Assembly: GCF_000321225.1 (NCBI RefSeq)
Contig: NW_004450583.1
Location: 1,973,800 to 2,037,799 of the forward strand
Direction of reading: 5' to 3'
Origin: Odobenus rosmarus divergens
Taxonomy: Eukaryota; Chordata; Mammalia; Carnivora; Odobenidae
Length of the DNA: 64,000 nucleotides
The notes under the pieces were generated by a model. It was not told where the DNA came from, ran no database searches, and saw only the letters and a list, made by a program, of their open reading frames with translations. Below, piece by piece: positions 1 through 11,900 of the stretch. Made by a program: the position numbers and the translations under genes. The first letter of the stretch is position 1; the number at the start of each line of letters is the position of its first letter.

Positions 1-1647
1 GCCATGGCTCTTAATTCCCCCAAATATTTTAAGTCCCTCTATTCACTTGTGCCCTCCTTAGTTTTCACCCCAGTCCTATCTGTGCTTCCTTCTTTCGGTT
101 TTGTCCTCTCGCTGCTGCCCTCCCTGCCACCCTCTCGCTTGATGCCCTCTAGAACCTTGTTCCAATGTAAACAAACTACTCTACGTCTTCAGCTTCACCG
201 CTGAATGCTCTTTCACTCTTCCCACCTTAACAAAAAAGGACCTTTACCCACAGATATTCTGTCTTGCCAGAGGGAAGCCTGTTCATTCTCCCATGCCCTC
301 TTGCACTGAAGGGCTGGACCTGGGCATGGGAAGGGTGGCCACTTTTTTTACTCCTCCACCCGCCTGTAAAATCACCCTCCTATGAAATTACCTCCATCGT
401 TCGTTCTACCATCCTCTACTTGTTATCCTTTATGACCAGCTTCCTGGTTACTCCCCTGTGTTCCCTGAGGACTTTGGCACCTGACTCCCAGTTTTCCGCT
501 CTACCTCTTATCGCAGCAACATCCTGGTGACTTCAGTATCCCTGCCAGTAACTTGTGCCTATACCATCATTGTGTATTGAATGTGTGCAGGGCGGTTAGC
601 TCCAACAACATAGCCTCACCTGTCATCTTTGACCTCCTCAACTCCAGTGAACTTCACTTCCACTCCACCCTTCCATGGCTACTCACCGCCCAAAATGCTC
701 AACTGCTAAACCTTACATCTCAGTGTCCCACATTCTAACCATAACCACAGCTTACAGTCCTCCCTCTCTCTCTCATCTCAATATGTGTTTGTTTCAATCA
801 CATGAAGATTCCCAGTCCTTAGCTCCAGCACTGTCCTTAGACCTGGGCAAGAGGGCCCTCCCACCCTGGGCCTCATACTTTAGAGGGCCCCACTCAAACC
901 CTTCTCAGATTGTGCCTATTCCTATGGGGTGAGGAGTCTGCAGGGCCAAAGAAACATGCCCACATGCTCACCCTATCCATAGCTGGACCAAACTCTGGAT
1001 ACAGAAGATCTGTCTTCCCCACTGAAACAGTCCTGAGCTTGCTTCTGGGGCCTGCATGGATTTCTTTGCCAGAGTCTTTTCTCTTGAGCATGGACTGAAC
1101 TGCCAGTGACATACCCCTAAGCCCACAGAGTGGTCAAGGAGTGTGTGTATGTGAGGGGCGAGAGAGTGGATGTGTGGGTTGGGGCGTACCCCTCACACTG
1201 TGGGACAGAGCCTGGGGCAGGAAAAGAGGGAATGTGAATCTCGGGCTGTCTCTTCCTATGTGACCTCACCTGGCACAGGCAGCAACAGGACTGAGTCCTA
1301 ATAAGAAACCTTCAAAATTTGTGTGGCTGGATTTCAGAACTGCTGTGGACTCCTGTGTATGTCCTGTGTCCCCCTTTTTGACCAGCGTGTCTTTGGCAGT
1401 CATCTTGTGCCTATCCTACCCCGTGTATGTTGGACGTATATATGTGGGGAGCGGGGCAGACAGTTTGTCTCTTTAGTTCATAGGCCTTTAGATCAAGAGG
1501 GACTGTACTGGAGTTGCTGTCCTTAAGGAACTAGACCTTAGAAGCCTCTTGCTGATGCTATAAAGGCTGGAGGTTTGGGAGAGGTGTTGGGAGGGAGTTA
1601 ATACATTTTCCATGCAGGAGAGATGTAAATAATGTGACCAGAGTGTG
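1..1647. other. Intergenic flank upstream of VDAC2, partly ancient repeat
   Basis: No gene is recognised here. The stretch at about 400-760 resembles the endonuclease part of an old L2/CR1-type LINE, but it is badly decayed and the call is tentative. A 17-base string near 1081 (ctcttgagcatggactg) recurs inside the MLT1-like LTR near 1712, so a second LTR scrap may sit there. The short open frames show no recognisable protein. Confidence 0.4.
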
Positions 1648-2096
1648 GTGATTTAAAATGTATCCACAAATTCTTTGACACTCCTTTCAAAACACGGAGC
1701 CTAATTTCTTTCCTCTTGAGCATGGACTGGCCATAATAACCCCTAACAAACAGAATAAGGCAGAAATGACAGTATGATTTCTGAGGCTGGATCAGATAAG
1801 ATATTGAGGCTTTGGTCTCTCTCTCTCTCTCTCTCTCTCAGATCACCTGCTCTGGGAGAAGCCAACTGCCATACATGAGGACACTCAAGCAGCCCTAGGG
1901 AGAAATGCACAGGGTGAAGAACTGAGGCCTCTTGCTAAGAGCCACATGAGGGAGCCATCTCGGAAACAGATCCTATAGCACAGCCAACCCTTCAGATGAC
2001 TGTAGCCCCAGCTAACACCTTGACTGCAACCTCGGTGGGAGGCCCTGAGCCCACAGAAACTTTCAGATAATAAAATGTTTGTTGTTTTAAGATATT
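1648..2096 (+). mobile_element. MLT1-like MaLR solitary LTR
   Basis: The sequence follows the familiar course of this mammalian LTR family: a start with 'tggtgatttaaaat', a middle with 'gaggacactcaagcagccct' and 'gaactgaggcctc', and a 3' end with 'cagataataaaatgtttgtt' and 'gttgttttaaga'. It is a non-coding solitary LTR. The exact subfamily cannot be fixed by eye. Confidence 0.75.
1816..1839. repeat. (TC)n microsatellite
   Basis: Twelve uninterrupted TC units lie inside the MLT1-like LTR, where the family carries a TC-rich tract that has expanded here. Confidence 0.9.
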
Positions 2097-2354
2097 AAAA
2101 CATTCCACTCACTGCTCTCCCCCTTTGGCCTCCAGGAAGGTACTCCCTCCTGAATTTTCTTTTAGTCTCCTGGCTAGTCGGCTTGCCCCTGGAATACCAA
2201 TACTCCTAAAGGCTTCTACTACCTTTATTGCTATCCCATCTCTTACTGACTTTAATCACAGCCATGGATAGTCATAATTAAAACTAAAATTTTCATGCCA
2301 GTGTCTCCTACCCTTTCTCCTAGGCTTCAGTTGTCCACTGGACAGCTCCATTTA

Positions 2355-2542
2355 AAGATTTTATTTATTTATTTGACACACACACAGAGAGAGAGAGAGA
2401 GCACAAGCAGGGGGAGCGGCAGAGGGAGAGGGAGAAGCAGGCTCCCCATGGAGCAGGGAGTCTGATGCGGGGCTTGATCCCAGGACCCTGGGATCACGAC
2501 CCAAGCCAAAGGCAGCCACTTAACTACGCCACCCAGGCGCCC
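2355..2542 (-). mobile_element. CAN-SINE (SINEC), minus orientation, with target duplication
   Basis: The plus strand shows the reverse complement of a carnivore SINE: an A/T-rich tail (2355-2375), an AG-rich body and a tRNA-derived head ending 'gccacccaggcgcccc'. It is flanked by 17-base direct repeats at 2338-2354 and 2543-2559 with one mismatch (ctggacagctccattta / ctggacaactccattta), which define the insertion. Confidence 0.93.
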
Positions 2543-2559
2543 CTGGACAACTCCATTTA

Positions 2560-3632
2560 GATGTGGCCCCGGGCTCCTCATACTTACCTGAAATGGAATC
2601 TTCCTCTTTCCTCTGACTTCCTCATCCTCCAACCTCACACCTGTCCCTCTTCCTGTAGCCCTTACAACGTTGAGCGGAACCTTTTTCCTTCCAGTTGCTT
2701 AGGTCAGAAATGTTGCTCCCAGCCATACTAGATTGCTCTTCATTTGCTGCTTTTAGAACCTTCAGAATTTGACTCCACCCAACATCTTTAGACTCATCTC
2801 TCAACTTTTCCTACAGGTTTTTCCAGCTTTACTTAATTACTTGTAGTTGCCAAATAATTCTTGCCACTTGAAGCACGTATGGCTTTGCACACGCCTCTTT
2901 CTAGAAATTTGCTTTTCTAGTCCTTGACCTATTGGCTTTTTAATTTTGTTAAGTTTTCCTTTCAGACTTTAGGGCAAGTGCCTTCTCAGTTTGACAATGC
3001 CCACAAATCTCTGTGCTTGCATTTAGCACTGTGTTTGCAATTCCTGAATTCCCTATCCTTTGTCGTGGAACAGCTTTCCATGGAGTTTCTCCGTGTCTTG
3101 TGACTGCTTTTATCCCAAACTGTCTTTTCAAGATGTCTGCATAGCAAACAGCCTTGGAAGATAGAGATAGTGTCTCTCTCTGGGGGAGAGGGCAGATTTT
3201 ATTTCCTGAGAAGTATGTCTCATACACATACACATACACATAGTGTGCACAACTTCTACGTAGGGTGTTCTGAATTACCCCTGGGGACAGAGAGGGCCGG
3301 GGGAACTAATTCAAATATGAACCTTATGGTGCCTGCCATGCTACAAATAATAAAGTTCTTTGTCTCTGGCCTTCAAGTCTTGTGTCTTTTGCCAGCATTT
3401 ATGAACCCATGAAACTATGGCAGACTAACTTGTTACATTAACTTGCAAGAATGGTAAAATCTTGGACTCTTCATAGTTCTTGACACCTCTGCACACACTG
3501 GACCATAAGTGCCTTGAGAGCAGGAAGTGCAGCTGAGTGGACTCTGCTTCCCCTGTGGGTGACACAAGGTAGTTGGTTGCTCTTTAAGTAGTGGCTGCTA
3601 CTAATGCCGCTTTGGTCTAAAGGGCTTTGATG
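2560..3632. other. Intergenic, nothing recognised
   Basis: No gene or known repeat is recognised except a short CA/TA-rich tract at about 3221-3241. Open frames here are short and look random. Confidence 0.5.
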
Positions 3633-3856
3633 TTTTGGGGGTTTTTGTTCTTGTTGGGTTTTTTGTTTTTGAGAGAGAGCAAGCGAGTGCACATGCAAGC
3701 AGGGCAGGGGCAGAGGGAGAGAGAGAATCCTAAGCAGTCTCCATGCCCAACTCCAAGTCCAGAATCTGATGGGCTCCATCTCACCACCCTGAGATCATGA
3801 CCCAAGCCGAAATCAAGAGTCTGACGCTTAACCGAGTGAAACACCCAGGTGCCCCA
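3633..3856 (-). mobile_element. CAN-SINE (SINEC), minus orientation, with target duplication
   Basis: An AG-rich SINE body ends in the reverse-complement tRNA head 'cacccaggtgcccc'. It is flanked by aaagggctttgatg (3619-3632) and aaagggctttgaatg (3857-3871). The copy is diverged and its tail is G/T-rich. Confidence 0.9.
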
Positions 3857-3871
3857 AAAGGGCTTTGAATG

Positions 3872-4779
3872 AAAGCATTAGAATATATTTACTGAATCCA
3901 ACTCTGAAATAAATTGCCATCATTCTTCTCCTGGTTATTAGGTACTGTGTACATTCCTTGTGTTACTAGAGGCTAGAGCCTCAGGTCTGTGTTTTGTGGC
4001 AAAATGAAATTCTCTGGGGGTTAAAAATGCTACAGATAGTTCACAGCGTGAATAAGCCCTACTGCAGGTGATGGAGGTAACTGAGCACAGACTAGGTTTT
4101 CCAGGAAGGTGGTGTGTTATGCTGCATCTGGGTTGAGACCTAGGTCTCTGCCATTAGCTTCACAAAAGGCCAAAGCAAACAAGTTCCAGTGCAGCCAGGC
4201 TGATTTCCGCTCAACCCGTCTGAGCTTGAATGAAGCAATTAATCAGTGTTTTGGTGCCTGAGCAAAGACTCTTCCTTTGCTAACCCGTTACAGGAGCAGT
4301 TCCAACCATGACCAGGCAAGGTTGCTGGCTGGGCTTGCACACGGGAGGGTGTCCACCAGGATGCACCTTTAATCTGGGTTTGCCTTGTGAAGTCTATCTA
4401 GTTACCGTCTGGTTTAGGAGGAAGGTGGAATCTCGGCATTTGAGCAGGGGCGGCTTTCAGAGCCAGAGGAGATGGGCGTTGGGGGAGGTTTTGCTCATTG
4501 TGTGTGGCGAAGGGCTATTAAAGACCACTTCGTCTCATTTAAACTTGTCATTTTATTGATGAGGAAACTGCGATATCGTAAGGATAAAATTCTGTGATGG
4601 GCGATTGATTGCAGAGCTTCAACTGACCCTATTTCTCATTAGACGGCTCATTTTTTCTTGTTCCCTTCGCTTCCTCACCCTTCGTGCACACTCAGGGAAC
4701 CCGAGTGCAACATTCTAATGCCTGGTCAGAAAGATTCCTAAATTTTCTAGCAGGCTTGACTCATCAAGACAGCTCCGGT
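3872..4779. other. VDAC2 5' flank, possible conserved element at 4110-4290
   Basis: This is unique-looking sequence between the last SINE and the VDAC2 CpG island. The part at about 4110-4290 lacks repeat signatures and contains 'gaagcaattaatcagtg', a homeodomain-type core. It might be a conserved upstream element, but that is inference only. Confidence 0.35.
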
Positions 4780-5228
4780 TGGGCGAGTGTGCAAAGCAGT
4801 CTGATCCCCTCAACCCGGAGGAGGCAGAAGAGGAACCCAAAGGCGTGAAGCGAGGAAAGGGGCGAGGCACCCGGAGGCAGGCTCAAATTTGTTCAGGGAG
4901 GGGCAGCCCAGGAGAGCCTTTCCCGCGGAGTCCGGCCCCGCGTGGCAATAACACCTTGGTGGGAGGTGGACGAGGGAAGCGAGTGCGCTTGGGGCTGGAG
5001 GTGGCGCCCCTGGGCCGCATTCGCTCCCCCTGGGCCTGGAGACAGAGTCTTTCAGAAGCGCACGCTGCACTTGCTCAGGGTAGACCGGGTAACGCTCAGC
5101 TGACTCCCTCCAGACGCCCCCTACCGAGACTGTCTCTGCAGAGTACGGGAACCACGACTAAGGGGAACTGGAGAGTTGTACGTGACCCCCGTGAGGCGCA
5201 GCCGCGCCCAGTGGCGCCCGGCCCCGCG

Positions 5229-5240
5229 CGCGCACGCGCC
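5229..5240 (+). promoter_or_regulatory. NRF-1-like site in VDAC2 promoter
   Basis: CGCGCACGCGCC matches the palindromic NRF-1 consensus YGCGCAYGCGCR except for the last base. NRF-1 controls many nuclear genes for mitochondrial proteins, so the placement fits. Binding is not shown by sequence alone. Confidence 0.5.
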
Positions 5241-5599
5241 TGACGCCCCACCCCGCCCGTGAGGAGCGCGCGCGGGGCCTCCGCCCCATCCCCCGTACGC
5301 GCAGTCCCTGCCGCGCTGCCTCCGCCGTTCCCCGCCCCCTCGCCTTCGGGGCTGCCCTCGTCGCTGCCTGACCCGAGGTCCAGCAGCTTCTGCCTTTCCG
5401 GCCCCCACCAACGGACAGAAGCAGCCCACTCCGGGGGCGGGTGTGCCTTCGGTCCTCGTGGCCGTTCTGGAGCAGGTTGGGGTGGGCAGCGGGCGGTGTT
5501 GCGGGGGCCGGCGCGACGGACAGCCGCGGGGGCATCGGCGGGGTCCTGGCGGGGGGAGGACAGGGTTGCGGCGGGCGGAACGGTGTCTCCTTCACTTCG

Positions 5600-5697
5600 C
5601 CCTCCAGGTGGGGTAGCTGCAGCCGGACCCTGAGCGAGCCCAGCGGCCTCAGCTGCTAGCGGAGCGGCGGTAGCGGCCCCTCTCAGGAGACCACCAG
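5600..5697 (+). other. VDAC2: VDAC2 non-coding first exon (3' end supported)
   Basis: A good splice donor, CAG|GTACGC, follows position 5697 inside the CpG island and precedes the acceptor 'cttcccgcag' that ends at 5896. This gives a 5' untranslated exon joined to the ATG exon. The left limit is approximate because the transcription start cannot be read from sequence. Confidence 0.55.
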
Positions 5698-5785
5698 GTA
5701 CGCTGCGCCCGCGTCACTTGGCTGCCTAGGCCCCGGCGGCCAAACAGGACGCTTGAACCAGACTCGGGGTCGGCCCTGGTTCTCT

Positions 5786-5796
5786 AAGATGGCCGC
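5786..5796 (+). promoter_or_regulatory. YY1-like site in VDAC2 intron 1
   Basis: AAGATGGCCGC is a full match to the YY1 consensus AANATGGCSGC. It lies about 90 bases after the non-coding exon, a common place for functional YY1 sites in CpG-island promoters. Confidence 0.5.
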
Positions 5797-5920
5797 GCTG
5801 CCCCGCGGCTCCTCGCCTATCTCTGTTTGAGACCCCCTTCTGGCCCCTTGACCTGCCTCTGACCCCCGCTGACCGCACTTCTTGTCCTTCCCGCAGATCA
5901 CCTCTTCCTGTGGCCTCGCC

Positions 5921-8900
5921 ATGGCGAGCTACGGACAGAGCTGCGCGCGGCGTAAGTAGAGCCGAGATCTTTGCGGGATGGGGCGGGGTTGGCTGGACAG
6001 TCGAAGCCTGTCGACCAGAAAACCTCAACTTCTTTCCCCTAATTTCTCCAGGGACTTGGAAGTTCTCCCCTTTCGGTAGCCACTCTATCGTCTGAGCCCC
6101 CTCGCTCTGCGGAGGAGGGGCTGGGCTGCGAGATTTCGATGGAGGGTCTAGGCCAGGGGAGTTGGGTCTTTGGCCGCATTAACCTTTAGTTCTTGGACGT
6201 GCCTTTGACGAACTCAGAAGCAAGAAGTTACTAACTGTTGGGTTCGGCCTTTGGAGGATTGGGTCACTCTTTTAGAGGAAGTAGTAACCCCCTTTTGTAA
6301 GAGCGCAAGGTCATTCATTACATGTGCTCCTAAGGGCGTGGACGTGCTCTGTAGAATGAATGAGCTGGTGTAACCACCTCAGATCGCTTGTCCTTACGCC
6401 GCGTAGCATTGGCCGAGGACTTGAGTGCCATATTAATATGCTTAAAGTGCCATTTGTTATTTAGTTGATGTAGACACTAGTGAAACCTAGATGATCGTGT
6501 TTTTCCTAAGTTCCAACATTTAAATGTCCAGTGTTAATTACCTTTCTTTTCCCACTCTAGAATATTGGTTTAAGAACTCATGGAAGACACGAAGAGATCT
6601 GTTGGGGAGAGGGCCTTGTCTTAGGTTTTGGTTTTATGTCATTAGCTTAAATCAGCCCATTCCAGTGAATTTTGGATGATATATCTGTGTATCGATATGT
6701 GTATGTATTTGGTTCTTTGTACTAGTTGGGTCCTAAGAGGTGAGAGGCTGTAGGTACTGTGTAAATTTAGGAATAGGAAGTCTGTTTTTTGGGTTTTGGA
6801 AGGAATCTCCCAAGTTTGTATAGCCACCTACTGTGGTTCTCCATTTTAGAAATAAATCTTTATTGGTGATATCTCACGGATCATTATAGTTTTACTGTAG
6901 CTCCTGGTAGTATCAAAAACATCTTCAACAAGTTGGACTGCTTGAATTTAAGGATAGTAGTGGGTCATAATCTAGTTCCTGGACAGAAAGTGGGAGAATA
7001 GAAAGGTTAATACTGGAATGTTTCTTCCCACCAGCAATGTGTATTCCTCCATCATATGCTGACCTTGGCAAAGCTGCCAGAGATATTTTCAACAAAGGAT
7101 TTGGTAAGAATTTTTTTTTTTCCTTTCAGATCAGAAGTGAAAATGTGTTTGGATTGCTTGGGGAAATTACTGATTTTTTCAAATTGTAAATATCTTGCTG
7201 TATTAGTTCATTTATTAGATACATTTTAGATAAAATTTCTGTTAAAATAGTACTGTAATAATCCACATCTCCCTCTAGCCCAGTTTCCTCCAGTTTTTTC
7301 AAACTGTACTTTAAGGATTTTATCTGTAAGGAAAAAAAAAAACAACTGTGCTTTCATTTCCTTCAGATATAGTTTAGGCCTTGGTTGACTAGAATTATGA
7401 TGTATTACTGTTTTGCTTTTGTGGTGACTCCTAGTGGGTTGTGAATTTTTTAAATGAATTTGGGTTTTTTTCTTGCAGGTTTTATTCCACATAAACTCCC
7501 TCTACTTTACATTATTTCCCTAGTTACTTAGATTATTTATCCCAAAGGAAGATACCTTTTTGCGATAATTGTTTTAAATGGCTGTATTATAATAAACTAT
7601 TGGCTATTCTGAGATTTAAGTTGAGTTGATTTTCTGATCTAATATTTAGGTTTTAAAATGGTTTGAAAGCAAGTCTTTTTTTTGCCAAGTATACACCAGA
7701 ACACTAGGCAAAGCTACATAGAGATGTTCTGTGCTGTATATATTAGTTTATATAGGATAATTAGAGTTGTTTTCATTTAAATGTTGTATCATTCCACATT
7801 TTTATGCCCCTCTGAACATATGAAGTCTTTCTGGTTTTTTTTTTATGTGTTGTCAGCTATTGGTGTGCATCTTTTATACAAAAGAATCATTTTGATATCT
7901 TTTGCTCTCTACTTGAAGGTTTTGGGTTGGTGAAACTGGATGTGAAAACAAAGTCATGCAGTGGTGTGGTGAGTGTTAGATAACTCAAATTCTGATGACC
8001 CTTTATATAATTTTTCAACCCGTAAAATAGTCACCACTGAAAAATGTACCCATTTATCTTGAAAAGGCAGAAGTTAATTTTGTTTTAAGGGATTTGAATG
8101 AAACCTGATTTACTTGGGCTTTGGATATGATTTCTGATTTTCAGGTGGTCCTTTGCCATATTACTGTGCATGCATGAGGAACTCAGAAAAGACTGGTTCT
8201 TTGGGACTGTTTACTCAGTAAGATTACAAGCTTGAAGTCAGGAAACCTGTTAACACCTTTTTGTAATCCTTTTTATGCCTAGTAAGCATTTTGAGTTCTG
8301 GGCGTAAAAATAGTAACTCTTAATTGAAGTGTACTAATCATTTATATAAAGGGCATATTCTAGCAGCCTTCTCTGGAAGATTTCCATGTGAATTTAGAGA
8401 GTCCTGATTTGACTATTTTAAAGATGGTAATATTTTGGTATTTGGATATCTTGATTCTGCCTGACTCAAAGAAAGTAAACTAAAATTTAATTTTGTGGAA
8501 TTTTTTTTTTCTTCAAAAATACTTTGAGACTGGGTATGGGTATAGTGTGTGAATATTGAATATTGCTGGTTATTTTGATAAATTCTTGCTGTAATTGTTA
8601 ACTCCCTTAGTGCATATAACTGATATTTATTAAAATTATTCATGTTGTAATTTCTTAATGCCCAGACTTGGATTTCTGGGATTTTATATTGGGTCATATC
8701 TGTCATTTCGCTTCTTTGGTCTGGAAGGAAGCCTGAGTATACTCACTGAGCGATTTACTTGCTCAAGGTACAGAGTAGTGACTTAGTGTTTGTTTTTTGT
8801 GTTCCCACTCTTAACCTCTTGAGGTCCCTTATAAACACTTGCTGTCCACTAGTTGAGACACAAAAGGCCTTCCAAAAGGAAAACTCAGTCCTTGTGTTTA

Positions 8901-11900
8901 AAAAGCTTATCACTTGCTGATTGGAGATACAAAATAAATTTTAAACTGGGGAACACTGGGAGAAGCATATCTAGTACTAGATTGGTTAATCAAAATCTTT
9001 GTTGGAGAAAAAAGGATTTTTGTGGATAGGGTTAAAGTTTTATGGAATTAGGTTTGAGATCCTGAAGGATATATATGATCTGGATTCCATATAGTTTTTT
9101 TGATTTCTGTTTAATGTATATCTCAATGTGGTACTGATCTTGTAGTATGTACCTGGCTGCAAATAAGTCCTATTAACAGCCGGTTCCGTTTTCTCACGTA
9201 AACTGCAGAGGTGTCCATTTCATTCCAGAATGTAGAAGCCAGAGTATTTGGTGATGGAGTGAAGGGTGTAAGCTTGGCCATGGTATCATCTGGCCCAATT
9301 CGGGTCCCACTGTATGATCCTGATTTTGTGTCTTGAGAATTCCTTGGGTTTATATAGGCTGGCTCATAATCTACAGGCTGTCTGGAGGCAGAGGGTGGGG
9401 CCTCAAGAGTCATTAATCATTGTCATTCAGGATTAAAAATGCCTACTTCTACACATTCTCCATTCCTAGTATCTACTAGAAGAATATGCTCCATATATAT
9501 TGTTTTAATAGTGCTTTTCTTTTGTATAGAGCACAGGAAAATGTGCAGAGCTTTCATAGTGCCTGTCCAACTTAATCCTCCAGCAGTAGATTCGTTATTA
9601 CACTTGAGGAAACTGAGACCCAGAAAAGTTTAAGCGTCTTCCTCAGTGTTATTCATTTAGCAAATGACAGCCAGAACTAGATGCCAGGACTCCTCTAATT
9701 TTATATCCAGTGTTTTTTCCTAACATAATCCAGTGCTTTTTAATATGGGCGTTGAATGCCAAGCTTTGACTTGAAATTCCTGTTAAAGTGTCTTATTTCA
9801 GGAGATTGAGTCTGTCTCACTGCAGAGCAGTAGTTAGACAAATGTTTTCTAAGTGAGGGATGATTGGCTTTTTCTCCTGTTGATACAGTTTTTGATATTT
9901 TCTCACTCTTGCAGGCATCACAATTTCAGGTCGAGTTTTCTTTACTAGTTTGGATCAGCTGTCTTTAGATTTGGCTTGTTAGTGGCCAAAGTATGTAGCC
10001 ATCATTAGCAGACAAATTGTGAATCAGAATGCTCAGATGGTATTTTACTCTTTTGTCTTGGAAGTTTGCCTATCTACCGAGCTAGATGTTCTATAGCTGA
10101 TTTTAAATTTCAGTAAGCCCTCCATATTATGCCTTCCTTTTCACTTGGTGTGCAGTTAGTTACTTGTTTTTGCTATAAACATAAGATTATATAATGCACT
10201 TCAAATTGATACCTGTATTAAATAGATTGGTTTTTAACTGATATTATCTATTGTACTTAATATAGTTTACATTATGAATGATATAAACCAGCTGTAGTAT
10301 AAATCCCCTATAATTCCCTTTCCCTACTTTTTTTCTTTTTAAATGAGAATGTTCAAGATGGTTGGGAAGGTGTGAAATCTGGTGAAGACTCTATCTCAGA
10401 AAAACAGAATATTGGGGTTACCGAAGATTTTAAATCTTTTCTCATGGCATGAGCTCCTACAGTGGGGTGCTTTCCTTTTAAGAATTTTCGGGAAGCAGAA
10501 TCGCCTGAGTGGCTCAGTCATTTGAGCGCCTGCTTTTGGCTCAGGTCATGATCCTCTCATGTTGAGTGCCTCGGGTTCCCTGCTCAGCGGGGATCCTGCT
10601 TCTCCCTCTTCCCACTCTCCACTAGTGCCCTCTCTGGCCATCTCTTGCTCTCAAATAAATAAAATCTTTAAAAAAAAAAAATTTCCAGGAAACATTTCCT
10701 AATAGTGCTTCAGTTATTATGAATGCCCATTTTAGTGATGGGGGTCTGTGATTAACCACACTGACCTCTATAGTGTTTTATTTAATATCAGGCAGATTGG
10801 ATACAGTGCTGAAACGTTCGTTCCTCCCCTCTCCCATCCTGATTCTTGAATTTCAAATAAAATCACCTTAGCGGAAGTTTCCTTAAAAGGTGTTCAGTTT
10901 ATTTGTTGAGAATTAGATACAGGTTAACTTGTCATTGGTTGAAAATGTAAGTAAGTAAGTGTAAGTAAGGTGGCAGTTAGTAACTGACAGGCTAATTTGT
11001 TGTTTCTGTACATACAGTAGCAGAGTGTAGAAGTATTTGGGAAACCAGAAAAAAGGATTAGTGAAATTAGTGGGCTTTTTGTGTAAGTCAGGCAGTGATT
11101 CTTCCAGGCTTACAAGAAAGTTCACGAAGTCATTTATTGTCTTACTAGGAATTCTCAACGTCTGGTTCATCTAATACAGACACTGGTAAAGTTACTGGAA
11201 CCTTGGAGACCAAATATAAATGGTGTGAGTATGGTCTGACTTTCACAGAAAAATGGAACACTGATAACACTCTGGGAACAGAAATCGCAATTGAAGACCA
11301 GGTAACATTTTGAACATGTGTTTTAATATTAGTTTATTTTTGTATTTCGGAAAGGAAATATAGCTGAAAACAAACTCTTTTTCTTTCAAAATAGATTTGT
11401 CAAGGTTTGAAACTGACGTTTGATACCACCTTTTCACCAAACACGGGGTAAGCATGGACAGACATTTTTGTTTGCTTTAAATTTCATTTTTATCTTTAAG
11501 TAATCTCTACACCCAATATGGGGCTCGAGCTCACAACCCTGAGATCAAGAGTCGCATGCTCTACCAACTTGAGCCAGCCAGGTACCCCTTTATCTGCTTT
11601 AAATTTAAAAAGCATTTCTCTCCTGTTTCTTTAGGAAAGATGCACATTTAGTGTTTGATAGCTTAACTGCCTTGTGGTGAATTTCTGTTTCTGCCTTTGG
11701 AGCATGATGAGTACTATGGTTGCTATTGTTGGCTTCCCTTCAAATATTTGCCTCTTTTCAGTGTGGACTAACTTGGGTAATTAACATGTTTCTAATAAGC
11801 TTTGTGACTAATTATTAGTCCTGCACAAAAGCAGTCTTCTCATGGTGGTGGAAGTCCAGTACATGGGATTCCATGTACCCTTGTTTTTTAGCTCATTGAG

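Larger units (their letters stand above)
4780..5960 (+). promoter_or_regulatory. VDAC2: VDAC2 CpG-island promoter
   Basis: Base composition changes abruptly from AT-rich flank to dense GC with many CpG dinucleotides, peaking at about 5200-5650. The island ends just after the first coding exon. No TATA box is visible, as expected for a housekeeping mitochondrial gene. It contains GC-box-like GGGCGG strings, an NRF-1-like motif at 5229-5240 and a YY1-like motif at 5786-5796. The transcription start was not located directly; it probably lies shortly upstream of the non-coding exon that ends at 5697. Confidence 0.85.
7969..11148 (+). other. VDAC2: VDAC2 intron 3 (largest intron between coding exons)
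   Basis: This 3.2 kb AT-rich intron contains an antisense open frame of 96 codons (9123-9413, - strand), an old MIR (about 9540-9710) and one CAN-SINE (10495-10679). The rest shows no recognised feature. Confidence 0.7.

Noticed and set aside
4779..5243. 154-codon plus-strand frame in the VDAC2 CpG island
   Set aside because: It ends before the non-coding exon, is Gly/Arg/Pro-rich and has no homology. It reflects base composition.
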